Source of the DNA: JANOXC01 sp031418215
Lineage (GTDB): Bacteria; Bacteroidota; Bacteroidia; AKYH767-A; OLB10
Direction: 5' to 3'
DNA length: 6,955 nucleotides
Assembly: GCA_031418215.1 (NCBI GenBank)
Contig: JANOXC010000008.1
Coordinates: 1 to 6,955 of the forward strand
The notes under the pieces are model-generated. The model saw only the letters and a list, made by a program, of their open reading frames with translations. It had not been told where the DNA came from and made no database searches. Numbering within the stretch: the first letter of the stretch is position 1; each line of letters opens with the position of its first letter. Shown here piece by piece: positions 1 through 5,534 of this stretch. The position numbers and the translations under genes were made by a program.

Positions 1-141
1 AACCACCATGGCTGTAACAAATACAGGTCCGCCCATGCCCGGTTTCATGGAAAGGGATTGTTCTTCTTTGTTGCTGAAAAAAAGTAATTTAACAGCTATC
101 AGCAATCCGATAACAACAATGATTAGTAAACTACTTTTCAT
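1..141 (-). CDS. Probable RND-efflux periplasmic adaptor (HlyD/MFP family), N-terminus only
   Basis: The reading frame starts at an ATG whose complement is at 139-141 and runs open to the window edge, giving 47 residues. It begins MKSSLLIIVVIGLLIAVKLL, a single hydrophobic segment (about residues 4-22) that would serve as an inner-membrane anchor or uncleaved signal. A short polar linker (SNKEEQ) and a Gly/Pro/Met-rich stretch (KPGMGGP) follow, then VFVTAMVV. That order (anchor, Gly/Pro-rich linker, first beta-strand of the 'VxVxxVxV' type) is typical of membrane-fusion subunits bridging an RND pump and a TolC-like channel. Only the N-terminus is visible, so the lipoyl and hairpin domains cannot be checked. 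The leader is A/T-rich without a clear Shine-Dalgarno site, which is usual in Bacteroidota. The gene lies 120 bp downstream of the 87-residue gene on the same strand. Alternative: another single-anchor membrane protein. Confidence 0.55.
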   Translation of the reverse strand, partial: MKSSLLIIVVIGLLIAVKLLFFSNKEEQSLSMKPGMGGPVFVTAMVV

Positions 142-261
142 TTATTTGATGTAAAAAACAATGTTAGTGCAGCTAGCGAGATTATGAATAAGCGAATATA
201 GCTATTTAAAAAGTTCAGACAATATTTTAATGGAAAGCCAAAGACATTTGTTTTGAAAAAA

Positions 262-525
262 TCACCCAACCTGAACGCGCAACCATTCTTCTTTAATTGA
301 TCTTCGGGATGCTTGCCATCCTTTTGGTAAATCCAGTATGTTAGCTATTGTTTTGTCAATTGTGGTGATTTCAAAAAGGGCAACCATCATTGCATCCGCT
401 GCTTTAATCTTATCACCTGTAAAAAAATGCCAGGTCCCATCCGTATTATGATGGACAAAAAGTATAGGTTGCTCCTTTGAATAAATCTGCTTGACTGTAA
501 AAACAGCTGTGTTGCCTTTAGACAT
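262..525 (-). CDS. Small conserved-looking protein of unknown function (87 aa)
   Basis: This is a complete 87-residue frame from an ATG (complement at 523-525) to TGA (262-264), preceded by an A-rich leader. There is no signal peptide or membrane segment, so it is probably cytoplasmic. The sequence looks like a real folded protein. It has an N-terminal strand region (residues 19-27, EQPILFVHH), a 'DGTWHFFTGD' turn-and-strand motif (29-38), an acidic helix-like middle (about 40-60), and a C-terminal 'DLPKGWQASRRSIKEEWLR' block (65-83). The 'DLPxGWxAxR......W' ending resembles small uncharacterised bacterial proteins in which a 'dWxFxxGd' motif precedes it, similar in layout to DUF2185/immunity-like proteins. 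This is pattern memory, not a search result. No toxin gene or partner is visible next to it. It sits between proline dehydrogenase and the adaptor gene, with 120-135 bp gaps on each side, so it is probably transcribed separately. Confidence 0.72.
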   Translation of the reverse strand: MSKGNTAVFTVKQIYSKEQPILFVHHNTDGTWHFFTGDKIKAADAMMVALFEITTIDKTIANILDLPKGWQASRRSIKEEWLRVQVG

Positions 526-595
526 TTTTTTAGTGTAGTTTTTTTATAAATGAAAAAAGGACATACTAAACATATTTATTTTTCAATACAAAAGG

Positions 596-621
596 AAAAA
601 GTGTGTAAGCCACTTCGCACA
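596..621 (-). terminator. Candidate intrinsic terminator after proline dehydrogenase
   Basis: Read on the minus strand, about 40 bp beyond the proline dehydrogenase stop, TGTG (621-618) pairs with CACA (605-602). An internal loop and a second short helix (AAG/CTT around a TGG loop) close the hairpin. It is followed by C and then five T residues (600-596), and more T after CC. The stem is short and interrupted, so termination strength is uncertain. Its position and the T-run are right for ending the proline dehydrogenase transcript before the 87-residue gene. Confidence 0.4.
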
Positions 622-660
622 TGTTCGTAGAAAAATTAAAATCAATAAGTTTAAATATCA

Positions 661-1839
661 TTAACCCTGTTTATTTTTCCTTCTTTGCTTCTCTCGCAGT
701 AACAAACTCAATTCCCTTCCCATTTGCCCCGACATGGAAGTATTCTCTTGTGCACGACGCGTTAAGTATGGAAGAACAGAAATAATAGGGCCGTAAGGAA
801 CATACTTTGTAACATTATATCCTGCCTTAGCAAGGTTAAAACTGATATGATCACTCATGCCCAGCAATTGGGAAAAGTAAATCCTGTCATCATTGTGTTG
901 AATATTTTTTTCCGCCATCAATTTAGTCAGCATCATGCTACTATCTGCATTATGCGTTCCGGCACAAAATGTCATCCTGTCAAGGTGGTCAATGCAGAAC
1001 TTTACGGCTGCATCATAATCCTTGTCGGTAGTGGCTTTATCAGGTTGAATCGGAGAAGGGTAATTCATATCAACTGCGCGTTGGCGTTCTTTTTCCATAT
1101 ATGCACCTCGCACCAGTTTTAAACCGATATAATAATTATTGGTAATGGCATGCTCCAATGCTTTCTTCTGAAAATCGAGACGATCAGTTAAATAAAGCTG
1201 AATGGTATTAAATACAACTGCTTTTTCACGATTGTACTTCATCATCATTGCTGTTGCCAGTTCATCAATAGCATGTTGAATCCAGGATTCTTCCGCATCA
1301 ATAAAAACCTTTAAATTATTTTTAGAAGCGAGCGAGCAAATCTTATCAATGCGATTTTTTACTTTATCATATTCAGCTGTTTCCTCGGCATTCAAAGACT
1401 GACCTGCACTTACTTTTTCCAATAAAGCAAAACGAGCTAGACCCGTTGGTTTAAACACACAAAAAGGAATATGCGGATCTCCGGCAGCACGTTGAACTGT
1501 AGCTAAAATCTCCTCACAGGCATGATCAAACTCTTTTTCTTCTTCTTTTCCTTCTACGGAATAATCAAGGATGCTTCCCACATGATATTTTCCAAGATTT
1601 TCTATTGTCTGTAGACATTCTTCAATGGTTTCCCCACCGCAAAAATGCTCGTAAATAGTACCCTTAACGGCCCATTTAATAGGCAAATGTAGCTTCAGGG
1701 CAACAGCGGTCAGGGTTGGGGCATACTTTACAATGGCAGGCTGGCTAATAGTCTTAAAAAGCCAGTAAGCCTTGGTGATTTCTGTGTCAGACTTGTACTC
1801 AAATGCATTTTCAATATTATCAAAGGATAAGGAAGCCAT
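661..1839 (-). CDS. Proline dehydrogenase, stand-alone (FAD-dependent)
   Basis: This enzyme oxidises L-proline to delta-1-pyrroline-5-carboxylate, passing electrons through FAD to membrane quinones; it is the first step of proline catabolism. The 392-residue product has the PRODH (beta/alpha)8-barrel signature motifs in order: FKPTGLARFALLEK (129-142, with the catalytic-site Lys130), VFIDAEES (178-185), KLVRGAYMEKER (241-252), GTHN (294-297), QLLGMSDHISFNLA (324-337) and KYVPYGP...YLTRRAQEN (345-366). The Tyr346-to-Arg361/Arg362 spacing matches the proline-carboxylate-binding Tyr540/Arg555/Arg556 set known from E. coli PutA. The N-terminal 120 residues, including GKYHVGSILDYSVEG (83-97), resemble the eukaryote-like monofunctional form of this length. 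There is no fused pyrroline-5-carboxylate dehydrogenase domain and no such gene nearby. The start ATG (complement at 1837-1839) gives an N-terminus of ordinary length. It is transcribed divergently from the barrel-like gene across the 476-bp spacer. I found no convincing TAnnTTTG promoter for it. Confidence 0.96.
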   Translation of the reverse strand: MASLSFDNIENAFEYKSDTEITKAYWLFKTISQPAIVKYAPTLTAVALKLHLPIKWAVKGTIYEHFCGGETIEECLQTIENLGKYHVGSILDYSVEGKEEEKEFDHACEEILATVQRAAGDPHIPFCVFKPTGLARFALLEKVSAGQSLNAEETAEYDKVKNRIDKICSLASKNNLKVFIDAEESWIQHAIDELATAMMMKYNREKAVVFNTIQLYLTDRLDFQKKALEHAITNNYYIGLKLVRGAYMEKERQRAVDMNYPSPIQPDKATTDKDYDAAVKFCIDHLDRMTFCAGTHNADSSMMLTKLMAEKNIQHNDDRIYFSQLLGMSDHISFNLAKAGYNVTKYVPYGPIISVLPYLTRRAQENTSMSGQMGRELSLLLREKQRRKNKQG

Positions 1840-2040
1840 AGGTATAACTTTAAGTCTGTAAAAGTAGTTGAAAAGGTTGATTATTATAGGTTGTTACTTG
1901 TTTAAAATGCCCTAAATGTTGCAATTCTAAGCTGCTTTGCATTGAGCCTGAATTTGCTGAGCTTTCGGTTTTTAAAATATGGTTGAGCTTCTATAAAAAA
2001 GATTAGTAAAATTTAATAGCTGGCTTAAATACTTAATGAT

Positions 2041-2083
2041 TTTTTGCAAATTTCAACTTTTGCTGGAAGCATTTTTGCAAATT
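2041..2083. repeat. Pair of exact 12-bp direct repeats, 31 bp apart
   Basis: TTTTTGCAAATT occurs at 2041-2052 and again at 2072-2083, exactly 31 bp apart (about three helical turns). The core TTTGCAAA is itself part of a near-palindrome. A related TTTGC/GCAAA pair recurs in the palindrome at 2120-2143. The helical phasing could suit a protein binding two sites on one face of the DNA. In AT-rich sequence a chance origin cannot be excluded, and no regulator is identified. Confidence 0.5.
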
Positions 2084-2119
2084 ACCATGATTTCATTATT
2101 CGCTTTTCTTTCTTTAATT

Positions 2120-2143
2120 AATCAGCGCAAATATTTGCTGATT
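2120..2143. repeat. 24-bp imperfect palindrome in the divergent spacer
   Basis: The left arm AATCAGCGCAAAT (2120-2132) abuts the right arm ATTTGCTGATT (2133-2143). The arms are perfectly complementary over 11 bp, apart from a 2-nt GC insertion in the left arm. There is no spacer at the centre, which looks more like a dyad protein-binding site than an RNA terminator. No coding gene lies just upstream on either strand that would need a terminator here. Its function is unknown. Confidence 0.45.
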
Positions 2144-2279
2144 CGCCCGATTTCTCAATTTTGAATGAGCGCTTTTGCGCCTGTATTTTTACCATCAGAA
2201 ATTGAAAAACAAGAATCAACCGAAAATGAATCTGCAAAAAAATAAATTGAATTTCAGAAAATATATCAGTAATAATTAT

Positions 2280-2287
2280 TAATTTTG
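2280..2287 (+). promoter_or_regulatory. Putative -7 promoter box for the barrel-like gene
   Basis: TAATTTTG at 2280-2287 is a perfect match to the Bacteroidota sigma-factor -7 consensus TAnnTTTG. It is 28 bp upstream of the ATG at 2316, which would give a leader of roughly 20 nt. The upstream -33 TTTG element is weak: the nearest candidates are TTTC (2252-2255) and TTG (2247-2249), both further away than the usual 19-21 bp. The call therefore rests on the -7 box and its position. Confidence 0.5.
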
Positions 2288-2315
2288 GATTGCTAACAAC
2301 TAAAAAATCAACCAA

Positions 2316-3212
2316 ATGAAAACCACAATCGTCAAGTTAATCCTGTCAGTCTTTCTTTTAACCATTGGATTTTTAAGCGTTAAAGCGCAGGATGTAATTA
2401 CTAAAAAGGATAAAACAACCATCAATGCTAAAATTTTAGAAATAGGGTTGGATGAAATTAAATATGTACCTGCAGATAATCAAACCGGGCCTGTTATGAA
2501 TATTGACAAGACAGAAGTATTTAAAATAAAATATGCCACTGGACAAGAGTGGTTCAATGCCCCTGACCAATATAGCGCCAGCCCTGCCACTGAGGTGAGA
2601 GATAAAACCAAAGCAATAAAATTTGAATTTTTCTCTCCTTTATTCGGCAAATTAACTTTTGGCTATGAGCAGATGATCAAGGTTGGAACAAATGTTGAAT
2701 TCAAGCTTGGAATAATAGGCCCCTCTCTTAACAAAGAAATCGTTGCTAACTCCCCAAGTGGTGCATTTGTCAAACTAGGCCCCAAATTTTTGCTTGGATC
2801 AGAATTTAGAACAAGAGGGACTACCTATGCACATCCATTGGTGGGCAAGTATTTTAAGCCGGAACTTATTTTCAGTTCATTTAAACAGGATTATACTGCC
2901 TCAGGAACATATAATTATAACGGTACTTCAACCCCTACTACAACAACTCGTTATAATACCACCTCATTTGCTATTTGTCTCAATTTTGGTAAGCAATATA
3001 TTTTGGGAAATGCAATGACACTTGACTGGTACGTTGGTTTGGGTTATGGATTTCAGGATACCGGAAAAGATGAATTAGTTCAACAATCCAATATTTATAA
3101 TTATGAGACTAGCACAGATTTTGTAGAAAATTGCTACAGTCATCTTTATGGTGGGCCAACATTTCCAATAGCATTTCAGGGTGGGTTGACGCTTGGATTT
3201 TTAGCGAGGTGA
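2316..3212 (+). CDS. Predicted secreted/outer-membrane barrel-like protein of unknown function
   Basis: The 298-residue product opens with a clear Sec signal peptide: basic MKTTIVK, a hydrophobic core to about residue 22, and probable signal peptidase I cleavage after VKA (24), leaving a mature start of QDVITK. Residues 26-80 form a small domain, DVITKKDKTTINAKILEIGLDEIKY...VMNIDKTEVFKIKYATGQ. This pattern is frequent at the N-terminus of Bacteroidota exported proteins and is predicted to be all-beta. From about residue 100 the chain has alternating hydrophobic/polar strands (IKFEFFSPLFGKLTFGYEQ, VEFKLGIIG, KPELIFSSF, SFAICLNFGKQYIL, LDWYVGLGYGF). It ends HLYGGPTFPIAFQGGLTLGFLAR, the kind of closing strand seen in outer-membrane beta-barrels, although it ends in Arg and not an aromatic residue. 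A Thr-rich loop (205-211) fits an exposed turn. I do not recognise a specific function. It is followed by 127 bp before the aro operon and seems functionally unrelated to it. Confidence 0.82.
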   Translation: MKTTIVKLILSVFLLTIGFLSVKAQDVITKKDKTTINAKILEIGLDEIKYVPADNQTGPVMNIDKTEVFKIKYATGQEWFNAPDQYSASPATEVRDKTKAIKFEFFSPLFGKLTFGYEQMIKVGTNVEFKLGIIGPSLNKEIVANSPSGAFVKLGPKFLLGSEFRTRGTTYAHPLVGKYFKPELIFSSFKQDYTASGTYNYNGTSTPTTTTRYNTTSFAICLNFGKQYILGNAMTLDWYVGLGYGFQDTGKDELVQQSNIYNYETSTDFVENCYSHLYGGPTFPIAFQGGLTLGFLAR

Positions 3213-3271
3213 TTTGTTAAGTGATGGAAATGACTTGTGAGGATAAAACCCATTAATTAGGCTTTTAACGC

Positions 3272-3300
3272 TTTGAGTGATTAATAAAGTTATAGATTTT
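3272..3300 (+). promoter_or_regulatory. Possible promoter for the aro operon, overlapping the palindrome
   Basis: TTTG at 3272-3275 and TAGATTTT at 3293-3300 resemble the Bacteroidota -33 TTTG / -7 TAnnTTTG pair. The -7 box has one mismatch (final T instead of G) and the spacer is 17 bp, slightly short. Transcription would begin near 3305-3308, about 30 nt before the ATG at 3340. The -7 box lies inside the left arm of the palindrome at 3281-3321. Other 7-of-8 matches occur at 3310-3317 and 3319-3326 but would leave very short leaders. Confidence 0.35.
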
Positions 3301-3321
3301 TTAAATCTTTAACTTTATTAA
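3281..3321. repeat. 41-bp near-perfect AT-rich palindrome upstream of the aro operon
   Basis: The left arm (3281-3299, TTAATAAAGTTATAGATTT) and right arm (3303-3321, AAATCTTTAACTTTATTAA) are complementary at 18 of 19 positions, around a 3-nt TTT centre; the mismatch is T opposite T. Only four of the 41 bases are G or C. It ends 18 nt before the DAHP synthase ATG and starts 68 bp after the barrel-like gene's stop. It could be an AT-rich terminator for the upstream gene, a 5'-UTR hairpin, or an operator over the operon promoter. There is no T-run directly after the right arm, which weakens the simple plus-strand terminator reading. Confidence 0.75.
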
Positions 3322-3326
3322 CTTTA
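3309..3326. repeat. Two tandem copies of a 9-bp motif before the aro operon
   Basis: TTAACTTTA is repeated exactly, head to tail, at 3309-3317 and 3318-3326. The inverse, TAAAGTTA, occurs in the left palindrome arm at 3285-3292. There are thus three half-site-like copies within 42 bp just upstream of the operon's ribosome binding site. This could be a regulator's binding array or simply AT-rich sequence drift. Confidence 0.45.
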
Positions 3327-3339
3327 CAGCCGGAGATTT

Positions 3340-4458
3340 ATGTACGAATTCAACACACTTTCTGACTGGAACATCAATTATTCAGGCAAGCCCTTGGTTA
3401 TTTCAGGGCCTTGTGGGGCTGAATCGCGCGAACAGGTTTTAACAACGGCCAGGCAGCTTGTATCCAAAGGAGTGCAATTGTACCGTGCAGGCATGTGGAA
3501 ACCCCGCACAAGACCTGATTCTTTTGAAGGCGTTGGTGAGCAGGGATTGATATGGTTGGCAGAAGCAAAGGCTGAAACGGGATTACCTGTGACAGTTGAA
3601 GTAGCCAAACCTTTTCATATTGAAGCTGCCCTTAAACATGGTGTTGATGTACTTTGGATAGGCGCAAGGACTACAGTAAACCCTTTCCTTGTGCAGGAAT
3701 TAGCAGAGGCATTGCGGGGAGTAAAAGTCCCGGTAATGATAAAAAATCCGGTTAATCCTGATCTTTCTTTATGGATTGGCGCTATTGAACGTATATATAA
3801 AGCTGGTGTGTCAAAAATAGCAGCCATTCACCGTGGTTTTTCAAGTTATGAAAATGGCACCTATCGAAATAAGCCCAATTGGGAAATTCCCATTGAATTA
3901 AGTCGGCAGTTGCCCGGATTGCCACTTATTTGTGATCCCAGCCATATTTGCGGTAATACTTTCATGCTTTTATATATAGCTCAATTTGCTTTGGATCTGC
4001 AATATGACGGGTTGATGATTGAGTCTCATTTTAATCCATCAACTGCATTAAGCGATAAAAATCAGCAGTTAACACCTGATGAATTAGGAGATTTATTAAG
4101 TCAATTGGTAGTAAGGAATCCAACAACCGACAATGTTATTGCATTAAGCAAGCTGGAAGATCTACGAGATCAGATTGATGAGTTGGATGACCAGATCGTA
4201 AAATTATTGGCTGACAGAATGCGTGTTGCAAGGTTAATTGGAGAATATAAATATTATCACCAGATTGCTGTACTGCAGCCTGAGCGTTGGGAAGAGGTTA
4301 TTCGTTCACGCACAGCAAATGGAATTGATAATAAATTAAACAAAGAGTTTATTCTGAAGTTGTATAACATCATTCACGAGGAATCTATTTTTCAGCAGAC
4401 ACAGCAAATGGAAATAGAAAAGAAATCGACTGTAGATAATAAACAGGAAACAAATTAA
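3340..4458 (+). CDS. aroF: Bifunctional DAHP synthase / chorismate mutase (C-terminal type II CM fusion)
   Basis: Residues 1 to about 262 form a DAHP synthase, joining phosphoenolpyruvate and erythrose-4-phosphate in the first shikimate step. Residues about 270-353 form an AroQ-type chorismate mutase, converting chorismate to prephenate. DAHPS motifs: SGPCGAES (22-29), RAGMWKPRTRPDSFEG (49-64), WIGARTTVNPF (106-116), MIKNPVNPD (133-141), HRGFSSY (164-170), CDPSHICG (198-205) and IESHFNPSTALSDKNQQLTP (227-246). Cys25, His202, Glu228 and Asp239 fit the four metal ligands; the 26- and 11-residue His-Glu-Asp spacings match the type I-beta enzyme of Thermotoga. In the CM part, Arg276, Arg293, Lys304, Arg316 and Gln353 align by spacing with E. 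coli active-site Arg11, Arg28, Lys39, Arg51 and Gln88; the Glu52 position is Trp317. There is no N-terminal ACT-like domain, so feedback probably acts through the fused mutase (inference, by analogy with similar fusions in Prevotella and Porphyromonas). GGAG at 3332-3335 supports the start. First gene of the aro operon. The symbol is a convention; this fusion has several names. Confidence 0.96.
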   Translation: MYEFNTLSDWNINYSGKPLVISGPCGAESREQVLTTARQLVSKGVQLYRAGMWKPRTRPDSFEGVGEQGLIWLAEAKAETGLPVTVEVAKPFHIEAALKHGVDVLWIGARTTVNPFLVQELAEALRGVKVPVMIKNPVNPDLSLWIGAIERIYKAGVSKIAAIHRGFSSYENGTYRNKPNWEIPIELSRQLPGLPLICDPSHICGNTFMLLYIAQFALDLQYDGLMIESHFNPSTALSDKNQQLTPDELGDLLSQLVVRNPTTDNVIALSKLEDLRDQIDELDDQIVKLLADRMRVARLIGEYKYYHQIAVLQPERWEEVIRSRTANGIDNKLNKEFILKLYNIIHEESIFQQTQQMEIEKKSTVDNKQETN

Positions 4459-4462
4459 TATT

Positions 4463-5533
4463 TTGTCGTTGCAAAAACTAACACTCAGAGAAACATCGGT
4501 ATTTATTGGTGATGAAGCGATGTCGGCTTTGACAGATTTTCTTTTGACAAGGAATCGTATTTTTTTTCTTGCTGATTTCAGAACAATGCGTAAATGCCTT
4601 CCGCTGATTGAATCATTATTACCTGTAGAAAAAGAAGTGCACACGCTGGTTATTCAAGAGGGTGAACGCTTTAAGAATTTAAATACCTGTCTATTATTGT
4701 GGAAGCAATTGCAACAATTGGAAGCGGGACGAAATGATTTGTTTGTAAATGTTGGCGGTGGTGTTGTTTGCGATATGGGTGCCTTTGTAGCTTCTACCTT
4801 TAAACGTGGAATGGATTTTATTAATGTTCCAACATCTTTGATGGCAATGTGTGATGCTGCCATTGGCGGAAAGGCAGGAATTGACCTGGAACACGTGAAG
4901 AATCAGGTTGGTTTATTTACCGACCCTAAAGCAATTTTTATTTATCCTTCTTTTCTAAAATCTTTAGACAGGCGTCAACTCATCAATGGGTTTTCTGAGA
5001 TTATCAAACATGCTTTAATAGCCGATGCAGATCTTTGGAAAGATATCAATTCCTTAAATGATCCCGGCGCCATCACTACGGATATTATTAATCGATCGGT
5101 AAAGGTGAAGGTGGATGTAGTCGCCGATGATTTTCGTGAGAAAGGAAAACGAAAGATTTTAAATTTTGGACATACCATAGGACATGCTTTGGAAAGCTAT
5201 TCTCTCAAGAATGACCAACATCCAATTCTTCATGGTGAAGCAGTGGCATTGGGAATGATCTGTGAAATTTACCTCTCCACTCAAAAAAATGGATTGCCAA
5301 ACAGTGTATTGGAAAAGGCATCAAAATATATTTTCAAATATTATTCAAAGTATGTTTTTAATTCGAATGCAATTCCCGAATTAATAAGACTAATTCGTCA
5401 GGACAAAAAGAATGTGGATGATAAAATCAGTTTTAGTTTGTTGAAAGATATTGGCAAATGTGATTACGATGTTTTTTGTAATGAGGATGATATTGTAACC
5501 GCTTTAAATGTTTACCATGATTTAAAATTTTAA
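4463..5533 (+). CDS. aroB: 3-dehydroquinate synthase
   Basis: AroB uses NAD+ and a divalent metal to convert DAHP into 3-dehydroquinate, the second shikimate step, in the cytoplasm. The 356-residue length is normal. The NAD-binding loop is GGGVVCDMGAFVAST (98-112). It is followed by PTSLMAMCDAAIGGKAGID (123-141), including Asp131 and Lys137, then KNQVGLF (146-152) and GFSEIIKHALIAD (176-188, Glu179 and Lys182). NFGHTIGHALE (234-244, His237) and HGEAVALGM (257-265, His257) complete the set. Glu179, His237 and His257 match the family's metal ligands. The start is a TTG at 4463: the frame is closed by a TAG at 4433-4435 and has no ATG or GTG between that stop and 4463, and a later ATG (codon 20) would remove conserved N-terminal sequence. 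AGGAAA at 4445-4450 may serve as a distant ribosome site. It begins 4 nt after the DAHP synthase stop, implying translational coupling. Oddities: Cys103 and Ala107 in the NAD loop and Ala138 after GGK, where Gly/Thr, Gly and Thr are more usual. Confidence 0.97.
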   Translation: MSLQKLTLRETSVFIGDEAMSALTDFLLTRNRIFFLADFRTMRKCLPLIESLLPVEKEVHTLVIQEGERFKNLNTCLLLWKQLQQLEAGRNDLFVNVGGGVVCDMGAFVASTFKRGMDFINVPTSLMAMCDAAIGGKAGIDLEHVKNQVGLFTDPKAIFIYPSFLKSLDRRQLINGFSEIIKHALIADADLWKDINSLNDPGAITTDIINRSVKVKVDVVADDFREKGKRKILNFGHTIGHALESYSLKNDQHPILHGEAVALGMICEIYLSTQKNGLPNSVLEKASKYIFKYYSKYVFNSNAIPELIRLIRQDKKNVDDKISFSLLKDIGKCDYDVFCNEDDIVTALNVYHDLKF

Positions 5534-5534
5534 A

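Larger units (their letters stand above)
1840..2315. other. 476-bp AT-rich divergent intergenic spacer
   Basis: No protein-coding gene is supported here. The stretch is strongly A/T-rich and lies between the starts of proline dehydrogenase (minus) and the barrel-like gene (plus), so it must contain promoters for both. It holds two exact 12-bp direct repeats (2041-2052, 2072-2083), a 24-bp imperfect palindrome (2120-2143), a small GCGC-TTTT-GCGC hairpin (2169-2180), and a perfect TAnnTTTG box at 2280-2287. A 65-codon minus-strand frame (2118-2315) and a 25-codon plus-strand frame (2087-2164) occur, but neither looks protein-like. I see no tRNA, riboswitch or other RNA gene. Confidence 0.7.

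Noticed and set aside
847..1122. 91-codon plus-strand frame inside proline dehydrogenase
   Set aside because: It is antisense to strongly conserved PRODH motifs; its composition reflects the opposite strand.
2087..2164. 25-codon plus-strand small frame (MISLFAFLSLINQRKYLLIR...)
   Set aside because: It is hydrophobic enough to suggest a leader or membrane peptide, but it has no ribosome site, overlaps the palindrome at 2120-2143, and is within chance expectation.
2169..2180. GCGC-TTTT-GCGC hairpin followed by a short T-rich stretch, as a plus-strand terminator
   Set aside because: The stem is only 4 bp and there is no plus-strand gene upstream within the spacer for it to terminate.
2118..2315. 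65-codon minus-strand frame upstream of the barrel-like gene
   Set aside because: It covers the promoter and leader of the plus-strand gene, has a repetitive Ile/Phe/Leu composition typical of translated AT-rich spacer, and shows no recognisable motif.
3378..3827. Minus-strand frames of 70 and 76 codons inside DAHP synthase
   Set aside because: They are shadow frames of a conserved gene on the other strand.
4336..4644. 102-codon minus-strand frame across the DAHP synthase/aroB junction
   Set aside because: It is antisense to two well-supported genes and has a low-complexity Phe/Leu/Ser-rich C-terminus with no family resemblance.
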